The notes under the pieces are model-generated. The model was given only the letters and a program-made list of their open reading frames with translations. It was not told the origin of the DNA and did no database searches. From NCBI GenBank assembly GCA_027627225.1, contig CM051036.1:38146426-38210425 (forward strand): DNA of 64,000 nt, given 5' to 3'. Of this stretch, positions 50,101-62,100 are shown piece by piece. The position numbers were made by a program, and so were the translations under genes. Each line of letters begins with the position of its first letter. The stretch's first letter is position 1. This stretch comes from Congeria kusceri (Eukaryota; Mollusca; Bivalvia; Myida; Dreissenidae).

Positions 50101-53100
50101 CGTTAATATTATGGTTTCCATTTATGTGTTGGATAGCCCATGTTATTACATATATTACATATATTTTGAATCAAGTTTGAATATGTTTTTATGTCAACTG
50201 ATATTTGAATAGTATGGTTATCTGTGTTAGTCATGTGTTCTGTATGCTATTAAGGAATCTTAAAAAGGTAGGTTTTATGATGAGGTGTTTTATTTATTAC
50301 TTTATGCGACTTACAATATAGATATCAATATTGTATGAGTTTTTGTCAGTTAAGTGTCGAAAAAACGAAATTTGACAAAAAACGCAGATGATGCATCTAA
50401 GAATATGTTGTATTTTAACTACCATTAATTTATCCTCCTTCTTTTTTTACATTTTAGTCACTACATTTTTTTGTTATTCACGAAGAAGGATTTTTAATTA
50501 TCTACATTATGTAGATGGATAAATAACGTTTTAGTGTTAAATGGAGTTTTTTTTAGTTACTCTAGTATGCATAGGACAAAAATTAACATGTTAATGAACA
50601 AAATACAACATAAGACATATTACAGAGTACAAGTTTAAAGTTTTTTTAGTTACTCTAGTATGCATAGGACAAAAATTAACATGTTAATGAACAAAATACA
50701 ACATAAGACATATTACAGAGTACAAGTTTAAAGGCAATAGTCTGTGAAACTGCTGTACAGTTACAGGCATGTTTTAAATGTTGAAAGGATTTTTTAAGTA
50801 TGCGCATAATAAAAGCTAGCATTTAAATGAACAAAATACAACATAAGACATATTATAGAATACAAGTTTAAAATCAATAGTCTGTGAAAAACTGCTATAC
50901 GAGTTACAGGCATGTTTTAAATCTTAAATAGAGTTTTTAAGTATGCGCAGAACAAAGACTAACATTTAAATGAACAAAACACAACATAAAACATATTATA
51001 GAGTACAAGTTTTAAAAGCAATAGTCGGTGAAACTGCAATATATTAATACATGTATAATATGTTATAAAGCTTTATGCCTGTTCAATTGTTGAAGTGTGT
51101 ATTTGTATTGCTAAAAGGATTTCTTGATCAGATTTAAGTAATATAAAAATCGCTTATTACATTTATGTTTTTCAAAATTATACATACTGTTTAATAAGCA
51201 ACATTTTTGTAAATCACGTTTATTAATTTTATTTGTCTATTTTGTGCGTTATAGTTTCATAACTGAAACCGTGTTAATGAATGTACGTGATTATATCAAC
51301 TCATTTATGTTGATCAAAATGTCTTGATTTGCAAAATCAACATAGTTTCGAATGCAGTACAAAAATCGTACACACAGGGGTAAAGAAAAGCACTGTATCG
51401 ATAGAGGTTTAAAAACACGAGGAACCGTGTTTTTACGTGAGCGTTCTTGGGATAGTATTCAATGAAAGAAAAGGTGATCTATTTTATACTAAAAAACCTG
51501 TTAATCAGCTTCGGCCAGTCTGCTCCCATCCAATGCTTGTATTCTTCATAGGCGATTGTACGGACTACACCCTTCGTTGATTTGTAAAGTATTTTTCCGT
51601 CCCACGACCAAACAGCTTCATTTTCAGGCAATGTCCGTTTTATTGTCATCAGTACCTTTTGATTTATGTTTGTTAGATCCTCATTAATGTAAATGTTTGA
51701 CCCTTTAAACTGCTTTCTATTGGCCATTACGATATTCCGTTTCTGTCTCGCCACAAATTTGACAATAATCGGCCTTGTAAACCCATCCTTGACCTTGCCC
51801 AGTCTGTGACAACAAATTACTGCAATGTATTAATTTTAAACTGTAGTGTGGAAAATCGAGAGCATGTATCGTATGACCTACTTTTGACTAAGTAGGCTAC
51901 AAATCACTAACGATCGATGCTCCTACACTTCATCGGCTATTCTGCATAGTTTGTTGCAGATTGACTTGTTAACTGCCATGTATATAATTCCGTTTGCATA
52001 AGATAATTAACTTGAAAAATAATTTTTCGTTACTTACAAATTAATTTTTATTTTATGATGTTGTATACTATTGAATAAGAAACCAAATTGTTAAGTTTAA
52101 AGGTGGGAAATTTAATTTCATTCAAACCCCAATTTTTCCTTTTTAGCAAAAATGCACTCATAATTCACATGCTTGAATTTTCTTTTGTCGCCAACAGTCT
52201 TTCTATGCTGTCAGTGTTTTGATTAAGGGCTGTTCTGGGGTTTTATCAGTGATTGGCAAGTTTTGTCAGACATCTGCATGACTCGTTACATTAACTAGAG
52301 CTTTATCTTGCTAAGGGAGCCAGAGACCTCTTTCTGTTTTCGGGCAGCCATCAAACATAAGTATTCAGCCCCCTCTCTAAATGAAAGGCAAAAAGGAATG
52401 ACAGACAGTGGTGGTGATTTATTCTAGATATCAAAGTCATCATATATAATGTTACAACTCTCCTACCTCGCTCCTTGTAAAGACCGTAACTGGTCGGCTT
52501 GATAAGCATTTCATTTGTCCCGACAACTGTCCCAAGGAAATGTAACTTAGTAAGATAAAACAAGAAACAGGATTTGTCGACCTTTACATTTCAGTTTTAC
52601 CAGTTATTTTTCAGGGACTAAAATTAGTCGATATCAACACTTGTTGAGCATAAAATAGGGTGTTCAGAAAAGTAAGACAAAACAAGAAACAGGATTTGTC
52701 GACCTTGAGATTTCAGTTTTAGCAGTTATTTTTCAGGGACTAAAATTAGTCGATATCAACACTTGTTGAGCATAAAATAGGGTGTTCAGAAAATAAGTCT
52801 GATCAAAAACTGAAATTTCTTTTACCAGATGCAGGGAGTATTTTGGGCTGCAATTTTCTTGCATTTTTTTAGCCAAAATCTCACTAAACTGTCTCAGATG
52901 GGACAAATAATTGCAAACTGATCCCTGCAATTGTTTAACAATCCAAAAATCCATTGGCTAATGTGGCGAATTTCAGAGTGAGTACTGCTTGCAGATGATG
53001 TTTGTGTTCCCGTTTCAGAGAGCTACCACCTGCTGTTTGTCAGTGCAGATGACAGGTACGTGGCGGCCGCAGACCATCAGTGTAATGTACACATTTACAG

Positions 53101-56100
53101 CCTTGCGGAACTGAAAGTAAGCTCCATGACAGACTGATGGATTGACTCTAAGTCTCAGTAAAATCATATCCTAGTCACGTACATTAATGTCAGATCGGAG
53201 TCACTTAATTTAATTTCAGATCTTAGTAACATATTAAATTTATTTCATGTGCTTTGCACATAGATTAATTTCATATCCTAGGTACATAGATAAATTACAA
53301 GATCCCTAGTAAATGCTTGTAATCGTAGTAAATTTCTTCAAATTAAAAACAAGTTTAATTCTCTGACCGTTTCATATCTGTTTTAATATTAGAGTATCAT
53401 TATACTATAAAGATACCAGTTTCTTCTTATTCGACCATATTTTGATAAACATATTCGCACAGAAAAATGATGTACATTTTACATAACTGTAACTAGGTTA
53501 AATTTTCTTTAGGAACTTTATGAATAGACAATAATTTGTGCATTGATTGCCAAAAGGGGGCAAATCAGCATAATAGGCCCTTTTGGCTTTCAATAGACAT
53601 TATGTTGGCTGTTATACATTTCTCTAGATTGATATGCAGGCGTTGTATCGCTGCCTGTATGCAATAGACCTGCCTACCAAAAGCATTTGCCCTTTCTGCA
53701 TTCAGTAAAACTGCTTGTTACTCATCCCACTATGTTCTCACTTTTCAAAACCGCCATCAAATCCAGTCGAGGATAAATACAGTAGTGCCAGACTGGAGAA
53801 CAGAATGTGTTACCTTGTTAAACATAGTATTTCAATGTTCTACGAGTGCGAGACAATGTTTGCTAGAGGCTTGACACTGCTGTTGTCTGTATAATGTATT
53901 ATTATGAAATTGTTTTCGATTTTGAGTTGTTTATCTGTAAATAAACAACGATTTTGATTTCTGATGTGTGTGAATTGAACCACAAGAGCATTTGCCCCAG
54001 TGGTTTAATATATGCACATCAGAACAAAATATCTTTGTTTATTTACAGATAAACAATGATAAAGCAAAAATTATTTTGATTCTAACATGACCAGACAACG
54101 TATTCTGCAATTACAATGCAAACTGTTTCATGTTAAAGTACACATTTGTAAATGCTATTTTCTGAAATGTTTGGGCTTGTTAACAGGGTGGCCACTAAAT
54201 GGAAAACAAGAAAAGGTGTGAAAAAAATCCCTACAATGAAAAATCAGGGAATTTGTAAATTTTGAGACGAAAGAGACAATTGAGAAAATTAATCAAAAAT
54301 GAAAAAAAATCCAATGTGAAATCAGAAATATATAATCGCGGCAGAAATTTGATAATAAAAAATAGACGCAGGACAAAGAGTTAACTATGGTATAATGGCT
54401 AAAATTGGAAAAAAAATCGTGGCCATATGTTTATGCACTGGTACACTGTGACAGCTATGCAATAGTTTTCCATTAATTTGACAATAAAATGTCCTGGTAG
54501 ACCTCTGCAGTGAAGAAAACATCAGGGAATTTCAGTGACCACCCTAAAAACTCAAGTTTTACAAGGCGTGTTTGGGAAACCCGGCCTTATGCATGCACAG
54601 GCTTATCCAAGACGACACTTTCCACCAACGGTAGATTTATGTTTAGAACAGACTGAATCGAAACAGAAAATGCCATAAAAGTGAAGTGTCGTCCTGGATT
54701 AGCCTTATCCAGGATGACACTTTACGCACGGGCATTAAACCGGGGTTTCCCTCCCACGACATGCCTCATACCTTGTTTGGCTGCTTTGAGACACTTGTAG
54801 CACTTTTCTTTCCTTATTTGCTATTGGAGGAATCTAGGTAATATTCAAAATGAATAAACTCACATAAAGAGATTGTAACAACAAAGAACCAGTAGCATAT
54901 GAGAACTGTGTAATACTAGATGTTTTGTACCTTTTGAAGCTATATTATTTGCCTGTAATTTCCAGCATAGTTGTTTTAGTAATAGTCATTACAATTTAAT
55001 TTGAAATATTTTCTTTTGCTGTATGCATTTTAAATGCCAACCCCACTGTTTGAGTTGATTTTTCTCAACTTGAAAGAAATCACTCCTTTTGAAATATGAC
55101 TCGCGTTTTCAATATACGCGTGCTTTTAATGTCACATTTAATTTTGGTAATAGTTAATTAAAGTGCATAATCATTAATGGCATATTTCTTCACAAGGTAA
55201 TTTGAACTGATTAAATCGGCTGTGAGTGAATGTTGGTCTTTATTTTGCTATTATTGGATCTCAGATGTTATTAATGATATTAACTGCATTTCACATACTG
55301 AATATGATCTGCTGGAGTTATTATCATGTGGCTCGCTTTCTGTTCAATTTTAGACAGTTGGCATGCAAAGTAGGGCAAAATTAAAAGCATTGAAGCCTTG
55401 AAGTGCTCTGTAGGCTATGAAGTGCTCTGCAGGCTATGAAGTGCTCTGTAGGCTATGAAGTACTCTGTAGGCTATGAAGTGCTCTGCAGGCTATAAAGTG
55501 CTCTGCAGGCTATGAAGTGCGCTGCATGCTACTAAGCACTAAAATATCTATTTTTGTTTAGTAAATATAATTCCATTTCATTCACTTGTTGTTTGTTTTA
55601 TATTATAAATCTATTTTGCACTCATAGGTCTAGTCTTTTTATGCCTCCATCTGTCCGTCCGTCAAGCTTCTTGTGCGGAGCATAACTCCATTAGTATTGA
55701 AGGGATTCAAATGAAACTTCATGTAATGATAGAGGACAATGAGAGAAAGTGCAGAGCACAAGGACCAAAGCTCTTTCTTCAATATTTACAGAGTTATTGC
55801 CCTTTGTTTAATTTTCTTGTGCGGAGCATAACTCCATAAGTTTTGAAGGGATTCAAATGAAACATCATATAATAATAGAAGACAATAAGAGAAAGTGCAG
55901 AGCACAAGGACCATAACTCTTTCTTCAATCTTTACCGAGTTATTGCCCTTTATTTAATGTTCTTGTGTGGAGCAATACTCCATTAGTATTGAAGGGATTT
56001 AAATGAAACTTCATATAATGATAGAGTACAATGAGAGGAAGTGCAGGGTACAAGGACCATAACTCTTTTTGTAGGAAGCATCGTTTCTAATAGAAACCTC

Positions 56101-59100
56101 ACCGATCAAAATACCCCAAAAATGCATTGAAATCGTTGCAGTTAGAACTTTTTGGTCACAGTTTATTGTTTATTTTCTGTATGCAATAACTGGTGATGCC
56201 TCTGGAGTAAATCAGCATGTACATTATTGTATATTCTGTTCGTACCAAGACTTTTCGAACATAGAAAGTATCAAATGTCCTTTGTAATTAAGATGCAGAT
56301 TTCAGACAAATAAACACCATTAATGTTCATAAGAACTATTGCCAAATTATGATGTATTGAATTAGATTATATGAACTGCAGCTTTAATTACAAGGAATTA
56401 TAAAATACTTTTATATACAAATGGAATCTTTTACATATGGATATAACACATTATGGATGTTAACAACAATGAAAATGGAGAGTTAATTACGTATACACAT
56501 ATATGTACATGATCTGATAAGTTTTATCGCTAACCAGCTATATCGTGATCGAGATCCATGGACCCCGTGAATCGCGATATAATGGAGTTGCAGTGTATTA
56601 TGCTTTTAGACTGGAAGCTGAGTTTTGATAAAAGAAAATGTTGTCCTGGTGTGTCCCAAATTCAACATCACCTAAAGTCAACAATGTTGTGTTATTATTT
56701 AGATCTTATGTCATTTTAATTTTAAATGAAAAATTATAAATGATATCGGTCATGTTTATGTAGTCATATATAAAGAAATTAAGATGTTAATGATATTGTG
56801 AGAGCAAACATTTTGTCATTGTTGCATTTTTGGTAACTACATGTTTTGTTTTCATCCTTCTGGTAGGCCTTCTTGCACAGTTTGCTCAGACAGGTGAAAA
56901 TTTAAACTTGCCCAAGTTGATTTTTACTTGTCCAGAGCTATGGGTGAATGGTATGTTTGGAAGACTGATGTCTCTGTTGTCTGTTCCAGCATGTGTGCAG
57001 TGTCCCACGTGATCGAAGTCAGGTGACAGCCATGGCGTTCAGTCCAGACGGCCGGACACTCGTCATGGCGTACACAAACCAGAAGGTAGGGTTTAGATTC
57101 CTTGGGAACGTCCCGTTTTTTAATTGTGATAATAATAATAAATAATAATGATAATGATGATAATAATAATAATAATATTTACTTAATTAAAAAATGCTCT
57201 AATTTCAATTTGTGTTTGTGTGTTTATTGTTATAAAAAAAATGAAAAATAGTTTTCATCCAGGTTTACGATTGCTCAACTGGTTAGTGTATTCCCGGAAT
57301 GTAGGTATTTGCAAAACCTAATTATTTTAAATTAAACGAAAGACCAACAACAATAAAGAGGTTAAAGAGAGCTTTATTAAACTACTACTAACTATAGCTC
57401 CAAAATTATATATGTGCGTAATATAGGTAAATGCATATGATAAACATCATAGTAAATGCGCGCCAAAGATTATGCAATAATCAATTATTAAAATTCATGT
57501 AAACATAGGTACATTTGCAAACATTGTCACATAAAATATAAAATAAGTCATAATGTTATTCCCAAAACCCTAAGTAGTTTTAAATAGTTCTCACAAATGT
57601 TCACCAAATGGCGACACCATGTTGCGCACAACACTCATGTTCCTGGCTCAAATGTCAAGGTCATTAGAGGTCAAAAGACAAGATCTGCTTGTAAGAAAGT
57701 GTGATTTTAAAATAATTACAATATAAGTTGCTTTCTTGACAATGGGCTCGACATGTTGCCAGCAGGCATCTAGTTGTTTTTACTTCTTTCATTTAGATCA
57801 ATCATGTGTTTGTCATAGTTTAAACTGAGAAGAAATGTACAAATATTTGTGTTTCTACTCTTTAAGCCCCGGCATCTTGATGCAGGAGGCATATAGTGAT
57901 CGTCATGTCCGTCCTTCCGTCCGTCCTTTCTGTCTGTGACAAGGTTAAGTAGATATTACCGTTTCGTCTAGCATCAACACCGCTTACTTAAGCACTTTGA
58001 TACTTAACTAGTTGTTGCTTATGACCATTCCCTATCCACCCATATCACCCAATCTCACTTTGATCTTGGCCTTGACCTAATTTGAACTTATAATAATTCA
58101 AAAATGCCATTTTTTGGTTTACTAGATTTTACCATTTCGTCTAGCACCAACACAGTTTACTACAACACTTAGATATTTACACAGTGGTTACTTATTACCG
58201 TTCCCAATCCACCCATATCACCCAATCTTACTTTGACCTTGACCTAATTTGCACTTAAAATAATTCAAATGGGCTGTTTCTTGTTTAACTAGATTTTACC
58301 ATGTCGTCTAGCACCAACACCGCTTGCTACAACACTTGGATACTTACACAGTTGTTGCTTATGACCATCCCCAATGCACCCATATCACCCAACTTTACTT
58401 TGACCTTGACCTTGAACTAATTGGGACTTATAATAATTCAAAAGTGTCATTTCTTGGTTAATTAGATTTTACCGTTTCGTCTAGCACCAACACTGCTTAC
58501 TACAACACTTGGATATTTACACAGTTTTTACTTATGACCGTTTCCATTCCACCCATATCACCCAACCTCACTTTGACCTTGACCTTATTTGGACTAAGAA
58601 ATGGGCTACCCAGCACCAACCGGGGGCATGTGTGTTTATCAAACACAGAATCTTGTTTTTCTTTCAGATTGTTGAGTAGTGCAGACAGAAAAAACAAACA
58701 GAAAAAACATTCAAGTTTATCGTTTCTGCTCTGTTTTGTAGATCACCGAGTTTGATGTAGCGCAGGGAGAGTACACGAACTGGACGAAGCGACACGTTCA
58801 GAGGTTCATGCCCACGTGGCTGAAACGCAAGTCCAAGATCACCAACATCCTGTACAACCCATCCAACCCTGACCAGATTGTGTTCCACGATGAGCAGATG
58901 TTCTGTATTCTCGACAAGACACAGGTAGAGCAGAAAATGTTAAGAATGCATTCAGTTCATTCTGTGTAATATGCAAGTAAAATCTGGTTAGTGATGAACA
59001 CTATTTGTAAATCAGAGATGACAAAATCAAATGTCAGTATGAATCAGCTTGTCCCAGAGCATGTTCATACAAGTGAAAACTTTGATTTTGCTATATAATA

Positions 59101-62100
59101 ACTGTCAGGGCCCAGTTGATGAAAAGGTTAACGGACAATTAAGCTAAAAACCGTTAAAATTTGTTATGAAGTTATTTATGTAAATTAAACGTAACACTTT
59201 TAAACTGTAAGTTCATTCTAAATAAATTGTTTTACTTGAACATTTTTCTTTTTTTTATATAAACAAGTTGCTTGTAATATTAATTTTATTTACATCTGAA
59301 GTTAACAGGCTGTTAGCTTTATTGTGCGTTAAAGTTTTGAGCAACTGGGCCCTGGACAGGTGGCAAACAGAATTTGTAAAAAACTGACACGTAAGACAAT
59401 ATCAGAGTTCCCCACCCCTGTAAATGGATTTTAATTGCATCCATATGAAACAATATGTATATGTTTTGATATCCTCTGTCATTTATTAACCAGCAGTATG
59501 AACATTTAGCGGGCCGGGCTAGCTCAGTTGGTAGAGCGCTAGACTGTCAATCCGGGGATCGTGAGTTCGAACCCCAACCCCACACATAACTTGTGTGGGG
59601 ATTGTTCTTGAAATTATTTCTATGGCTATTCTCCCCCTACCTCTGATTCAAGTAGGGCAGTTGTCTGTTACTGGCATAAGTATGTGCACTTAGTACTGGT
59701 AAACGGCTAAGATTGGCTAAGCTTGCCCAGGAAAAGTGTGAGTAGGTTAACTGACTGCCGTGATATGACTGAAATACTGTTAAATACGGCAAAAAATCCC
59801 AACAAACAAACAGTATGAACATTTGAAAATCACTAAGAATATCTACATTACCACCTGTTCCCTATTTAATACTATTGTCATGCATCACCAATATCTATTT
59901 AAAGGTGTTTCACTTTTGTTTTCTGTCTAAGTATAAAATTTGTTCATTTAATTGGTTTGAGAGTGATAAATAACAAATTTGTTAGTTTAAAAACTATACT
60001 TTGAGTCTATAAATCATGTTTTCTTTTGTGTGTGATTGAAGAACGCTGACTTTTGTTACTTATCTGTTTTTTTGACATGCATTTGTCCATGTACACTCAA
60101 AATTGTTTATTTTATTGTTGCACTTTAGCAAGACATATTGCATATAGAACTTAATCACAAACCAATTTCAATGAAAGATTGCCCCGTATTTGTGGTATGT
60201 TTAAACTGATTTAAGAAATGTGCTATATTATCATCTACTCTGAATATACTATATTTTGTGTAAATCACAAAACAATTGACTGTGACATACTTTGAGGCTC
60301 CATTTTTGTGTCTGCTCCATATCTCCTATGCCCTTTGAAGGATTTCCATAAACCTTGGCTCAAATGTTTATCACATTGTGGCGATGTGCATAAGGCATGG
60401 AGCAGTCTTGCCACCTCAAGGTCAAGGTCACACTTAAAGGTCAAATGTTTGAGCCTCCATTTTCGTGTCAGCTCCATATCTAAATTTCTGAAACTGTACT
60501 TTCATATCTGGTCCAACTGTGCCAGATTAAGGTCAGTGTGATACTTCAAAGTCACCTTTAAAATCTAATGAAGGATCACGGCGGGGGATATAGCTGTCCT
60601 TTGGACTGCCTTGTTTAGGTAATTAGTTTATTGAGTGTATAATGGAGAAATTTTATATTTGATTAAAACATTTTTCTTTTGAAAAACATTAATTTTAGAA
60701 GGAATAAGAAATCCCACAAAATGATGCATTGAAATCTGCAGGCAGGAGTATAAATAATCATTAATGTGTTGGGTAGCATGAGGAATTTTGTTGTGACATC
60801 TATGCAAGGAGAGAAAACATTGCAGTTTTATGAATGCAATAATTTGTTTTCACATCTTATATTCTCAACAGTTGTATGTATAGGTGTGCATCAGTTTGTT
60901 TTGTATGCCAGACAGGGCATGGAGACATATTGATTCCATTGTTCCCATCTTGTGTATGCATGTTGACAGGTGACTGCTTGCTTCTGACCACCAAAATCTA
61001 ACTGTCATGTGGTGACAAATTCCTTGTTGTGCAAAAAGTTTTCAAAGAATCGTAGTCTTGTAAACAACATAGTTGCAGAATTGTAAACAAAACAGTTTTC
61101 GAAGAATTGCCGTCTTTTATGGAAATATTTAATTGTCTTCATTGCTCCACGTGCCTTCTTGGGATTAACAACAACTACCATAACAATAACTTCTACACTT
61201 AGTACATTCACCTTTAAAGAAAGATGAACTGGAAAGAGTGCTACGTGTGTCCATAATTATTATATTGCCATAGTAAGAATGTATGTGCATCTTTTAAAAT
61301 CATGAAATTCCTAAAGTCCAGTGCCTTTTCATTATAGTAGTTGTATTTATGTTACTTTTTGCTCAGACCAGATCAACACATCAAAATATTGAAATAGTTT
61401 TTGTGTTTTTCATATAATACTATATAAAATAGAAATTTTATTTTTATACACCCACAAACGAAGTTTAGGGAGGGTATATAGGAGTGAGTTTTGGAGGGTA
61501 TATAGGAGTGAGTTTTGGAGGGTATATAGGAGTGAGTTTGTCAGTCTGTCGGTCAGTTGGTTTTCATTGTTTCTGGATGATAACTCAAGAAAGGCTTGAC
61601 ATATTCAAATAATTTTTGGTACACATGTGTAACATCATAGAACACAGGTCAAGTTCGACTTTGGTTAGAAAACACTAAATTTTGACAGAGTTATGGCCAC
61701 TTTTCGACCAATTCCCTAAAAACATGGTTTCCGGATGATAACTCAAGAATGGCTTGACGTATTCAAATAATTTTTGCTACACGTGTAGCATCATAAGATA
61801 CAGGTCAAGTTCTACTTTGATTACCAAGCACTAAATTTTGACAGTGTTATAACCCTTTTTTGACAAATTCCCTAAAACATGGTTTCAGGACAATAACTCA
61901 TGAAAGGCTCCACATATTAAAACGATTTTTGATACGTAGGTGTAACACCATACAAGACAGGTCAGGTTCGACTTTGGTTACAAACCACTAAATGTTAACA
62001 GAGTTATGGCTAATATTGAAATTAAATTTTTCCAAATAAACTGTTCAACGTTCACAAATTAAAGCATTCTCATTGTGTCAAATTCTTTTGAATGGATGCC

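Larger units (their letters stand above)
45807..51808 (-). mobile_element. L1/Tx1-like LINE retrotransposon, 5'-truncated, ORF2 intact
   Basis: About 6.0 kb on the minus strand within UTP4 intron 12. In its own sense: partial ORF1 (51808-51479), a 1.36-kb spacer with tandem repeats, complete ORF2 (50121-46342), and a 3' region with a CA microsatellite (46083-46172) and a roughly 50-bp direct duplication (near 45960-46075). Ends are set by comparing flanks 45394-45806 and 51807-52200 with the uninterrupted relative at 23907-24735. A clear target duplication was not found. Confidence 0.88.
45394..52200 (+). mobile_element. Second copy of the 23.9-kb element, split by the LINE
   Basis: 45394-45806 aligns with 23907-24295 and 51807-52200 aligns with 24304-24735, in the same order and strand. 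The LINE occupies the gap. This proves that the LINE landed in a pre-existing element. Confidence 0.8.

Noticed and set aside
56830..57012. Plus-strand open frame with a hydrophobic start before exon 14
   Set aside because: It runs from intron 13 into exon 14 in a different frame from UTP4 and has no support.
59511..59585. A tRNA-Asp-like gene
   Set aside because: The A-box, anticodon loop and B-box are visible, but the acceptor and T-stem do not pair, a SINE body follows, and a target duplication flanks the whole unit.
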